The notes under the pieces: generated by a model
The model's input: the letters and a program-made list of their open reading frames with translations, nothing else
Database searches by the model: none
Told to the model about the DNA's origin: nothing
In this document: piece by piece, positions 19,868 to 29,060 of the stretch
Numbering within the stretch: position 1 is the stretch's first letter
How the letters are laid out: the number at the start of each line of letters is the position of its first letter
Assembly (NCBI GenBank): GCA_905250885.1
Contig: CAJNOQ010001723.1
Location: 1 to 29,060 of the forward strand
Length of the DNA stretch: 29,060 nucleotides
Direction: 5' to 3'
DNA from: Didymodactylos carnosus
Lineage: Eukaryota > Rotifera > Eurotatoria > Philodinida > Philodinidae
Position numbers and translations under genes: made by a program

Positions 19868-20044
19868 TAGATTAAAAGTACATTTATCTAGCTGCATGCT
19901 GTTTCAAATCGTGTACTAGCTGAAACAGTCGCTGCATTGGCCAATTAATCGATAGCACCTAGTTGTACCTGGCTGACGCTAGATAGAATTTCCATGTATT
20001 CCAGGGCAGCTAGTTGAAGCTAGATAAATGTACCTTTTAATCTA
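19868..20044. repeat. Inverted-repeat (MITE-like) unit
   Basis: A 26-base segment at 19868-19893 (starting TAGATTAAAAGTACATTTAT) is matched by its reverse complement at 20018-20044, with a single inserted base. The interior is rich in AGCTGC and CTAGC motifs and in further short inverted repeats. No coding sequence is present. It probably is a short non-autonomous DNA element, although I see no clear target-site duplication. Confidence 0.55.
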
Positions 20045-22392
20045 GATGCAAGCGTCAGCTTCATAATTATTTTTCGCGCTTGGGGTCTATGGATAAAAGA
20101 TTGCTTTTTCTCGAATAAATCGTCTTAACTATGTATGGAACACTGAGAAAATTTTAAAAACTATTTGTAATTACCCATGGCACTCTTCAAAAAACTATCT
20201 TGTGAAGCTACACGATGATTTCACACATCTATTGAAATGTTATGTGCCTTTTTCTTCTTCTTCTTCTCCTCTTTCTGATTGTCTTTTTTTGAGAAAAGAA
20301 AAAAATACCCGTTAGAAATGAAGAACTGAAATCGATGGTTCAACTTTCAATTGATACATCTATCTATAACAACTAACGTATCGCGTGAGTTCTTCTTATA
20401 ATTCTTGAATTTATCTATCTATTTATCACGGAAGAATTTTGCTCTATTCTTGTGTTTTGTATTGATTTTTCGTATATAAACGAAAAAAAAAGAACGAGAA
20501 AGAAAAAATGACGTAAAGGAGATAAATACAAGGTCTCTTATGTAAAGTTTAGATACTAGGCTAAAGATCAATTATGTATAAAGAAGGCAAAACAAAGAGC
20601 AAGAGAGGTGAACAATATAGTGTTCTGTTCAAGTACAATACAAGTGAAAATATGTTATAAAAGAGAAAATATTGAAAAAATATTATTCAATTAGTTCTTT
20701 CTCAATATCAATCCGTTCGTTCTCAAAGTTTTGTGTCTTACATCTCTATAATCAGTTTTTAATCAAAATTTTTGAGTAATACATGTAAATACTACGTATT
20801 TTCTTACCCCTAACTACTTATCGTAGACAAGTATAATAAAATACACGCACTTACACACACACACACACGCACACACATGTGTACGCGTGTAAACACCACA
20901 GTGATACACTTTTCTATCTATTGTTAAATGAAACAAAAAAAAAGAAAAAGAAAAAAAAAAGGAAACAATACTACTTAAAAATAAATAGTACAACCATTGT
21001 TTTTATATGAAGGTTTTTCTTATTTCTTTCCTTCTCCTCGTTTCTTCTTTCCTTGGCAGTTGTCGATTTTTCTTATCGGAATGGAACGCACACAAAGACT
21101 TTTTATAGAATAAAAATATTTCCGATTTTTCTTTTTCTATTCAGTTATGATCAAATAATTATGGGTTTGAAACATATTCTAATATTTTTTTTCTCTACTA
21201 AGAAACTAATCGAAGAGATATTTACATGTCAGATTTGATTTGATTTGATTTTTCAGATCGCAACATGTTCACTGATGATGTAATCATAGCGCAGTAGCTA
21301 ACCAGCAGCGAAGTACATTTATAGAAAAGAGATACAGGGGTTTGTATATGTAATAAACTACTGTTTATTTCTGTACAATGATTCAATGTGTTTAGTCCAC
21401 TTCCATTTCATATCAATAATTGATCTTTCAAACAGTACACGATATGATTTCAGAATAAATGTATACTGATTGACATCCGTTTTTCTTTTAAAATTCCGTC
21501 GAGAATACGAATCTGAAATATTTGATTTATTCACAAATCTATTATGTATAACTAACAGATATTTTTTCCATTGATATGACACTCAAATAACTATCTTGTA
21601 ATCTGGATGAACTTGAATATTTTGTCATTAATCGTATATATTCTTACATACTGTATGACGTGCATAGTAGAATATCGAATGAAGGCTGCAGCATACAGTA
21701 AACTAACATAATGTTCTTTTTTCACTATTGACATTCACATATTACATGCGACAATCTATATGATTAATAAATGCAGCCAACTCTAGGGAATTTATATTCA
21801 ACATTTTTTAAGCCCTATTAATAAAATGTTAGCAAATATGCGGAAACAATTAGATATTTATTTATGAAAAACCAACTATATAATCATTATAAAGGGTTAG
21901 TTGAGCATAGTATTTCAAAATTATCTTTCTCATTATCATTTACTATCAATATAATACCGAATATTTCAAGTTAGTCACATAATTTAGTATATACCGTTGT
22001 CATCCAACGGAAAATATTTCTAACCGTACAACATGAAAAAAGACAATAAGAGCAAATATGCTGCTACTATCGAAGAGCAGAAGAAAAAAGGAAAGATAGA
22101 GTCGTTGTTTCATTATTCCTGTTAAGAATGGATGAAAGTACCTCAACAAGACAAAGATGTATTTGAGATAATAATACAAAAAACATGGTGTTTTCTCTTA
22201 TTATCAATGTAATAGTATGTTTTCTTCTTTTATTATTAGTAGCGTTATGTTAGGGAAAAGAGAATAAGTTTTCGACGTTTCTTGAATAGACCGGATCCCA
22301 TAGAGACAATCATAACGATCAATTGAAACTGATTTTTATTCAAAATTTAACCGCTAAGGAATTAAATTACTCCCAATACACACACAAAAGAG
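20045..22392. other. Non-coding interval with simple repeats
   Basis: It contains a CA-rich microsatellite at about 20853-20877, a short GATTT tandem near 21232-21252 and CT- or A-rich tracts. Open frames here are short and without recognisable features. Confidence 0.45.
20853..20877. repeat. (CA)n microsatellite
   Basis: A run of AC dinucleotides with one GC interruption, followed directly by TGTGTACGCGTGT, so the edge can also pair back on itself. Confidence 0.85.
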
Positions 22393-22398
22393 TTTATT

Positions 22399-23101
22399 TT
22401 AGAAAAATGGTATTTGACTTTCATCGCAATTAACATCATTTGCCGGCATACATTTTTGATATTCAATACTGAAACGTTCACCAAATGGTGGTTCTTTTTG
22501 TGAACACGATAAAGATTCAGACGAACGTTCTTCGAAACATTTGTAATACATTCGACAATCTCTTAAACGATCAGGATAGAAACCATCGGTTTTATTTCTA
22601 CAACTTGGTAAATAGGTACATGGATACGAATGAGATCCAGAACGCATTTGATAATCACCTGAAAAGTAAAAAATTTTGAAATTTTGATACAGTCATTGAA
22701 TGAGAAGTGTCATACTTATATGCATCTTTTGGTTCAAAGCGCTTTTTACATTTGACTTGTTTGTATGGTTTACATTCTAACAAATGTTCATCAAATAATA
22801 ATGGCATCGGACAACTATTTAGAACTCGGTGGTCACTCGATGGTCTCAGAATGTAATACCAACCACAATTGGATTCATGAGGTTCTAATTCAAGTATTCT
22901 CGGAGTTGCTGTCGTTGTTGATGAAGATCGCAGTGCATGAGTTATGATGGATGCTGAAAAGATAAAAGTTAGCGAACTTCAATATCAAGATAAGTGATGT
23001 ATACCTTCAGTTTGAGAAACAGTTTTCAATTTGATATTGACAACGATCACCATAATAGGTTGATGGACAAAAACATTTAGGATCAGATATATTATGAGTT
23101 T
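22399..23101 (-). pseudogene. Chitin-binding (CBM14) and EGF-like gene remnant
   Basis: Three exon-like blocks are visible. Block 23101-23005 encodes an EGF-like end (CFCPSTYYGDRCQYQ). Block 22953-22716 encodes a Thr-rich linker and a peritrophin-like domain (CGWYYILRP, then LLFDEHLLECKPY). Block 22658-22399 encodes a second, more typical CBM14 domain (CRNKTDGFYPDRLRDCRMYY, then FGERFSIEYQKCMP) and ends with TAA, with AATAAA at 22398-22393. Introns of 51 and 57 bases have GT-AG ends. The frame does not hold: the EGF frame reaches TGA before the donor at 23004 unless a weak donor is used, and the middle exon ends in phase 2 where the last exon needs phase 1. No exon is found further upstream. 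I infer a 5'-truncated, decayed copy of a secreted chitin-binding protein. Assembly errors or missed exons are the alternatives. Confidence 0.6.
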
Positions 23102-24440
23102 CTATCTAAATACCTCGCACAGTGGGCAGTTTTCCATAGAGCAGCCGGACATCTACCCTTGTAGACCCTTGTCCTGAGTTTTTATCAAATAATTTTTTAT
23201 TCGTAAAACTAATAAATGATACATCACTCGACATAGTTTTAAACTCTGATTCCGAATATTACGTTATTTCTTGAATAAAAATATTTGTTGACTGAGAAAA
23301 ATGTAAAATACCCGGAAAACAGACGGTTTTGTAGAAAACCTAGATCTCGATCTAGGCTTAAACCAGCATAAAACTGTTATCACCACAGATTCAGGTTATG
23401 TCGATGCACATTCTAAAAAGATTTTCAACGAATTTGGAGCTTAGGAAAATTTCGGAAACTCATTACACTAAACATAGCTCTCGGAAAAATCGTTTCGTTT
23501 GGGATAAACTACTTTTCAGCACGCTTCTAGCTATCTATTGGTAAAAAAAATTTCGTCTCAGATCAAGTCTTTTAGCGAAAAGTAGTTTTCCCAAACGAGG
23601 AGATTTTTTCCGAGCTAATATTCGTTTCAATCATATTGGTGTTAAATATGAAAGAGTAAGCGAAAAAGTGCGATATCTAAGCGAATGTAATATTTTGGAA
23701 ATTCTACAATGGTCAGCAGATGCTGCAACAGATTCCGAGGCAATTATTAGAAGTGAAAAACTTCCTAATAAACCTGCAAAAAATTTGCAAGATTAAACAA
23801 CTGAATTTATGAATAGACATTATTTACAGTTATGGCACAATTCTTCAAGTTTGACCAATAAAATAAAATTATAAAAACAGTATACATGTGAATAAATATT
23901 AATTATTTGACTTTTATGTACAAGTTATTTATCAAATGATATGTGACAGATGAGTAAAAGCTTTTCTAATATACCCAGTTTTTCAGGACGACTTTTGAGA
24001 CTGATCATGAGTCTGATATTCGTTTGTCTGGTTCTTGAGTTTCTGAATGGATCTTTCGAAAGATGAAAAACAGATCTATATTTAAGACATGGCATGCTTG
24101 GCAATTGTTTTTGTTCACTTGCTGTTTCTTTTCTTGTGTCAGATGTACCTAAGTTAATGGCACACATAGCTTGTCATGCATGCACAGTGTGCATATAATC
24201 ACTTATCTGTGAGTTATTCGCCTATTTTGCTTTGTGCACATAATCGTTTTGGCCTAAGCCGTACTTCTATTCCCAATCTTTCCATATCAACAGACAACAT
24301 GTTTATCCCAAAAAACAAATGGACCAGGAAGATATGAGTTGTCTTTGAAATTTAGAAAGTAAAAATGAAAAAAATGCTTTATGAGGTAAGGCTAAGACGT
24401 CATAGACGAGAAAGAAAAAGGAAGCATTTTCTCTGATAAA
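23102..24440. other. No gene seen; contains an imperfect inverted repeat
   Basis: A short GC-richer block at about 23110-23175 abuts the broken 5' end of the chitin-binding remnant and may be foreign to it. An imperfect inverted repeat joins 23476-23519 to 23575-23615 (CTCGGAAAAA against TTTTTTCCGAG, TCGTTTGGG against CCCAAACGA). The open frame 23925-24167 (-) shows no recognisable domain. Confidence 0.4.
23476..23615. repeat. Imperfect inverted repeat, arms about 42 bases
   Basis: The left arm 23476-23519 pairs with the right arm 23575-23615 through several blocks (AACTACTTTT with AAAAGTAGTTT is the innermost). The loop is about 55 bases. It could be a small MITE or a folded transcript; no target duplication was seen. 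Confidence 0.6.
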
Positions 24441-24900
24441 AATTATTTCCGTTTGGTTAAATAAATGGCGTTCTGTACGAAGTGAATACTTCGTACAATA
24501 GGAACTCCACGTGGAAATCCAATGAAATTCTTGTTTATGTAGCGGAAACGATCTGAAATTCCGGAATTGTGAGTTCTGTAATAAAATTTAGATTGAACGG
24601 ATAACCAAACATTTTTCCTTCTGGAATTCCGCTGTAAAAATGAAAATTCCAATTCGAAATTTTGTAAGGAAAAAAGTTTCTGAATAAAAATAATCAGGAA
24701 GAAGGTTGTAACGCATACTCGGCGAAGAATTTCCGGTTCTCTACCGGAATCGATCTGTAATTTCATGGATGGTGAATTCCACTTCGTTATAGTTTGTAAT
24801 ACAAGGAGTTTCGAGATCTTTTGAAGGAATTCCGAGACTCGTTCATCTAAGCGGAACTATAATTATTGGAATTCAGCAAGAATCCATTAGAATTGGAAAA
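24441..24900. repeat. Cluster of GGAATTCC-like palindromic motifs
   Basis: Variants of GGAATTCC occur repeatedly, for example near 24559, 24624, 24710, 24771 and 24826. A perfect hairpin, TGTACGAAGT/ACTTCGTACA, lies at 24474-24497, and ACGAAGTG recurs inverted near 24780. The open frame 24443-24766 (-) overlaps this cluster and has no recognisable domain. The unit boundaries are uncertain. Confidence 0.35.
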
Positions 24901-26180
24901 TGCACCACACCTTCTCTTTCCGGGTCGGTTGGTTAATGATCGGTAGAAGTCCTAAAACTAAAATGAGAATCGACTATGTTTGTTGTGGAACTGTCGAGAG
25001 CTGAAGAAGTCCATCCGTATCCAACTAATCTGTGGATTTGTAAATTTCTGAAATTAAAAACTTATGTATTCTTTCACTACCTAAATACTTGAATTCCAAG
25101 AATTGCTCAAACCAACTAGATACAGATTCAAAGAATTTTTGACTTTTTCGAATTCAAGAAATTGATAAAAAGTCACATTTTTAATTTTTGTATTCTTTGA
25201 ATTGAAAAAAATAAAATATGTCTCTCTATTGTTGAATTCAATAGCTTGATGTTTATTTCTGAATTATTTCTGCTAATCTTGAAAATTTTATCAATATAGA
25301 GTTCTATAAAATTCCCCTGCTCCTTACTCCGTGTAGTAATCGAAATCAAAATTAACTCACTATTTCAATGACCCTTATTTTAACTTTAGAAAGATTACTA
25401 GATTAGTAATTTTGTGGCTACAAGTGAGGAAACCAAAAGACCATACACTAATGTCGGAAGTTATTTATAGAAAATGCTTGGTGATTTCCTAAAAGTCTAT
25501 ATATAAATTTCCTGAGGATTTATATAAATTCAAACTGTTTTTATAGTGAATTTATGAATTATGCTACGATTTTGTTACATCATCTTAATCGAAATGAGAT
25601 TTTGAGTGTAATGATTTAATTTGATCAAATTGGAGGAAAGTTTCTACATTAAGACAAAAATAAACTTTATACAATTGAGGTAACTGCGACCGAAGCTTTA
25701 AACGATCAAAGTTAGATCATAGTTTCCTTCAATTGAATGGTGTGCATCTGCTAGCGATATTTTATACCTTTGCCTGATCGCAAGGTTTATACAGTTTAAA
25801 TTGACTGTCTGTCTAATTGTTTGCGCAATTTCTTTTGTCCAATTCGTCTACTGTCAGCTTTTTCAGTAGTGTTTTTAGAGTTTCAAGAAATGAAAACACT
25901 AGTTCCCTTGTCTGAAAGCAAGGGTTATACGACCATATATGTCTGCTTGTCTGTCCGCAAGACTTTATTACTCGTTGAAGAAAACGCGTGCAGCCACGAG
26001 ACTTTCACAGCGGAGGTATTGGACTATGGGGAATCAGAAAATCATCATGAGGGACCTCTAGGATTGATTCTATTACTTGAAAATTTTATTACTTTTAATT
26101 TTATCTGCTTTTGCACGTTTCCCTAGTCCAGACTCGCAAAAAACTCCCACGGGACTCCTGCCACGGAGTCCTGCCGACAA
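24901..26180. other. No gene seen; diffuse repeats
   Basis: Two loosely similar segments (about 25765-25835 and 25905-25985) share a GCAAGGTTTATAC-like start followed by CTGTCTGTC, suggesting degraded copies of one repeat. The segment 25715-25742 recurs at 27048-27075. Open frames are short and unconvincing. Confidence 0.4.
25715..25742. repeat. Dispersed repeat fragment, copy 1
   Basis: Starts GATCATAGTTTCCTTCAATT; 26 of 28 bases match 27048-27075 in the same orientation. The two copies bracket the CTACTTT array. Confidence 0.6.
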
Positions 26181-26669
26181 GGGGGAAACAGCGTACTTTT
26201 GTACTTGAAGTTAATTTGGCTACTTTGAGCTACTTTCAACTATTTCTAGCCACTTTGTTACTCTAAGCTGCCTTAGGCTACTTTACGCTACTTCAACCTA
26301 CTTTAACTACTTTAAGCTACTTTAACTACTTGAGGCTACTTTGAGCTACCTTGTACTACTTCGAGCTACTTTGAAGTGCTTTGTGCTACTTCTACATACT
26401 CTGAGCTACTTTTGTACCTTGCACTACTTTGTACTTGAAATTACTTTTGGCTACTTCGAGCTACTCTCAACTACTTCTGTACCTTGAACTACTTTGAACT
26501 ACTTTTGTACTTTGAACTACTTTTGTATTTTGAGCTACTTTAAACTATTTTCGTACTTCGAGCTACTTTGTGCCACTTTCTGCTACTTCTACATACTTTG
26601 AGCTGCTTCATACTTCAAACTACACTTGTACTTTGCCGTACTTTACGCCTTAAAGTACGCTGTTTCCCC
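26181..26669. repeat. Degenerate CTACTTT-rich tandem array with inverted-repeat ends
   Basis: From about 26205 to 26645 the sequence is a continuous run of variants of GAGCTACTTT (about 10-11 bases). It is closed by GGGGAAACAGCGTACTTT at 26182-26199 on the left and its inverse AAAGTACGCTGTTTCCCC at 26652-26669 on the right, 18 bases without mismatch. No coding potential is seen. The layout is that of a non-autonomous element with a repetitive interior, or a satellite captured by one. Confidence 0.8.
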
Positions 26670-26725
26670 TTTGCCTGCCGGTCAGGAGTCAGGTGGAACT
26701 TTCAAGGAGCTCCTGAGGGCTCCCG

Positions 26726-26783
26726 TGGGACTTTGAGGACTTTCGGTGGGCTCTGGTAGGGCTCAGAAGTCCTCAAAGTCCCA
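26726..26783. repeat. Perfect 17-bp hairpin beside the array
   Basis: TGGGACTTTGAGGACTT at 26726-26742 and AAGTCCTCAAAGTCCCA at 26767-26783 are exact reverse complements with a 24-base loop. Related GGACTCCTGCC and GGAGTCCT motifs flank both sides of the array (26130-26175 and 26685-26815), so these GC-richer flanks probably belong to the same element. Confidence 0.8.
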
Positions 26784-27047
26784 CAGGAGTCCTAATCGGC
26801 AGGATCCTCAATAACACACGTGGCTGTCATATAAATTTTGTAACTTCACTTTATATTCAGATATGTATATCGAGTTTTCAATTTCAAACATTTTGATTTT
26901 GTTTTCTCAAAATGATTCGACAGCCAGCTGTGTTATCGAAGATGTTTTGCTGACGATTCCGAATATCGTATTCCTCCAGACTCAAAGCACATTTGAAAAT
27001 TTCGAAGTCCGGTGATGTGCGTATGGAATAGGCAGTCGACTATCGTC

Positions 27048-27075
27048 GATCATAGTTTCCTTCATTTGAATGATG
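27048..27075. repeat. Dispersed repeat fragment, copy 2
   Basis: Matches 25715-25742 at 26 of 28 positions in the same orientation and lies on the other side of the CTACTTT array. Confidence 0.6.
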
Positions 27076-27762
27076 TTTAGAGCATCTCAGCCGGCATCCG
27101 TTGGCGAAGGCCTCCCTTTGGTCGGCCTTCGTCTTCCTCTCTCGTTGCTAAATTCTTACATAGAGCTTTTGTTCTAACATGAAAATGAGTATAATACAAA
27201 GGCATCTTCACATATATTCACAGGTGCAAGCTCTATGTCGACTAGCACCGAAGTGGAGAATCCAAGACAGCATTAGCCTCACTCTCACGGAAAGCCCTCA
27301 GAAATGAGCAGGTTAAGAAACATATTCAAACTGAATCATGCTTGAAGTATTTTAGGCGAAAGCGGAAGGGAGGCATGAGCTATGTAATGACCGTCTGATC
27401 CACCTAGTCGGAAAAGAGCTCTTCCAGTCAAGGGTCGAGTGAATGGAAGATGAACGTTACTTGTTTTTAAAAAAGCAGTGTTTTTAATTTTGTTTTTCCT
27501 AAAAACCAGTTCTAAAAGTATAAACTTGACCTTTTCCTACGCAACTCGATGAAGTCTATCCAACCATAACATAGGAAACAAAAAACAAATTTTGCTTGAT
27601 TTTCGCATTGGCGACACCTTATATCTGTGGCAAGATTAGATTTAGAGAGTAAACTGCACTAACGTAAATTTATCACATAGAAGATAAAAATTGTAAAATA
27701 CAGCTAAAGAAGATGTACAGAGTACATAACAAATTGGATATGTATGGAAGTTCCTCTACAAT

Positions 27763-27795
27763 CAACAACAATCATTTCTTATATGATTGTTGTTG
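27763..27795. repeat. Perfect 13-bp hairpin
   Basis: CAACAACAATCAT at 27763-27775 pairs exactly with ATGATTGTTGTTG at 27783-27795 around a seven-base loop. No gene context explains it. Confidence 0.8.
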
Positions 27796-28649
27796 AAATC
27801 GTATCTAGCATCTGGATCTCGTTGTATAATTTCTGTAGTTGCTTCACTGAGGTTTTTGTTTTCATTTTCTGAAAAAAACGGTTTCCTAATCTCGGTTTAA
27901 CCCACTTTTTTATGACAGCTTTCCACCGCGGACTTATTTGTTTGTATCGATTATAACCTAAATTTGCTGTAGTATATATTGTTTCTCTTTTTTTCATCTG
28001 TTCAGTTCTTTTCTTTATCAAAAAGTCATACTATTTTCGAAATCAATAAAACATGCAATACCATTCCAGATATAAAGAAGGCAATAGAAAGAATTTGTTA
28101 TAATACAGTTTTAACATCTACTGTACATACATTACATACAAATTGTGAATTGGTGTTCTGGAAATCATGGATTCTCGAGGATCTAAAAATATTTCTTAGA
28201 TTTCATATATTATCTCTAGTCTGTAAGTTTCATTATTCGCAGCAACATCTATCTCTGACGGTAGAAGAAACTCTGCTTATATTTTTCTCTCTCTGCTCCA
28301 ACTGTTTCGTATCTTTTCTTTAAATATTTTCTCTTAATGTATGCTTCTCAGCTTACAATGTGTCTTATTCTAATCTGTTGTTATTTATTTAATCATGTTG
28401 AATTTCATTCAAATCAAATACATAAATGAATTTATATAGAACCTAAAACGGTAGTTGTTCATTCGCTGTTCTCATATATATACTCAGATATATCTGAAAT
28501 TAAAAGTCCTATAACTAGCACAACCGAATCCTTATTTTCTAACCTGTCTATATCCAGAAAAAGAAATTAACGTTCTTTTCACCCTCTTTGTTAACCTTAG
28601 ATACATCTATTATCTCTTTTCTGCATGTCTTCAGCCTTAACTCGCTTTT

Positions 28650-28920
28650 AAAAGACATCCCGTCTGGTTTAATGCATTCTGCATCTCTTAAGGACATCAG
28701 AATGCCTTACTTTATACATCAGAAATGCACCCGATTTACATGGGAGAAGAGATCCAAAATGCCTTGATTAAGGATCCACAATGTCTCATGAAGACACTAT
28801 GGATGTGTAAAACTGGAATCCAGGCCCCTTCGTAGGACATCGTGACGCGTCTTTTACATAGAAAAACTTTCTTACTGATTAAAAATGAGATTGCCTTCGC
28901 GACATCAAAAATGCATCTCT
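28650..28920. repeat. Degenerate repeats of a GACATC-N-AAATGC motif
   Basis: Variants such as GACATCAGAATGCCTT (28693), TACATCAGAAATGCAC (28717), GAGATCCAAAATGCCTT (28748), GGATCCACAATGTCTC (28772) and GACATCAAAAATGCATCTC (28902) recur at irregular spacing of about 24-130 bases. They look like an old, decayed tandem repeat. Confidence 0.4.
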
Positions 28921-29060
28921 TTTTCCATAGTGAGCTCAATATCCTTGATCGGAGTCAGTCTTAATACTAGAGCATGTTTCTTCAGTGCTCAGCCACCCTT
29001 TTAAGGAGAGGCTGGCAAATAGTAACTCCTTAGGAGTTCGATAAAAGTCACGTACTGTCA

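Larger units (their letters stand above)
26784..29060. other. No gene seen; mixed repeats
   Basis: A GC-richer patch at about 27080-27440 with an 8-bp hairpin (CGAAGGCC at 27105-27112, GGCCTTCG at 27124-27131) looks different from its surroundings and may be a retroelement or SINE fragment, but I cannot name it. The open frames at 27779-28021 (-), 27979-28323 (+) and 28736-28939 (-) show no recognisable domain. Confidence 0.4.

Noticed and set aside
24443..24766. 107-residue minus-strand open frame
   Set aside because: It overlaps the GGAATTCC motif cluster and shows no domain or exon signals; probably chance.
26205..26645. CRISPR-like array of short repeats
   Set aside because: The units are 10-11 bases, degenerate and without separate spacers, and the surrounding DNA is clearly animal nuclear sequence.
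27080..27440. SINE or tRNA-derived element
   Set aside because: Base composition differs from the neighbours, but I found no convincing A and B boxes or poly-A tail, so I left it unnamed.
27779..28323. Overlapping open frames on both strands near the right end
   Set aside because: Neither has a recognisable domain, and the composition resembles AT-rich intergenic DNA.

Overview
This is an AT-rich animal nuclear sequence with compact multi-exon genes. Coding exons are short, most introns are 50-125 bases with GT-AG ends, and the recognisable proteins are metazoan: an ERG-type potassium channel, a group 3 LEA-like desiccation protein, and a chitin-binding/EGF-like gene remnant. A LEA gene beside an invertebrate ion channel, with introns this small, suggests an anhydrobiotic invertebrate. 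A bdelloid rotifer is my best guess, by inference only, since nothing here proves the taxon.

Layout. 1-5295 is non-coding apart from a striking foldback element at 773-1443 (arms of about 307 bp, one internal mismatch, TTAA at both ends) and CT microsatellites. 5758-8700 (+) is an 11-exon LEA-like gene of 497 residues built from tandem modules, with one non-canonical GC-AG intron. 9662-17474 (-) is a complete KCNH/ERG voltage-gated potassium channel gene with a PAS domain, S1-S6, pore, C-linker and cyclic-nucleotide-binding-homology domain. It is convergent with the LEA gene. Its introns carry a 373-bp hAT-type MITE with target-site duplication, a small TTAA-type inverted-repeat element and a diverged direct repeat. 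17475-22392 is non-coding. 22399-23101 (-) is a chitin-binding (CBM14) plus EGF-like gene fragment with frame breaks. 23102-29060 has no gene I can support but holds inverted repeats and a long CTACTTT-rich degenerate array bounded by inverted repeats.

The most interesting feature is in the ERG gene. The pore region is encoded twice in tandem, each time as a pair of exons (A: 12619-12781 + 12503-12555; B: 12195-12379 + 11487-11544). Both pairs encode the SVGFGN filter and the start of S6 but have different extracellular turrets. Outer splice phases match, so either pair can be spliced in. Joining A to B creates TGA exactly at the junction, and every other partial combination I checked hits a stop. 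Only A alone, B alone or complete skipping stays in frame. This reads as a mutually exclusive two-exon cassette that would give two ERG channels with different outer pores (861 and 870 residues). A perfect 12-bp hairpin lies in the intron just upstream of cassette A.
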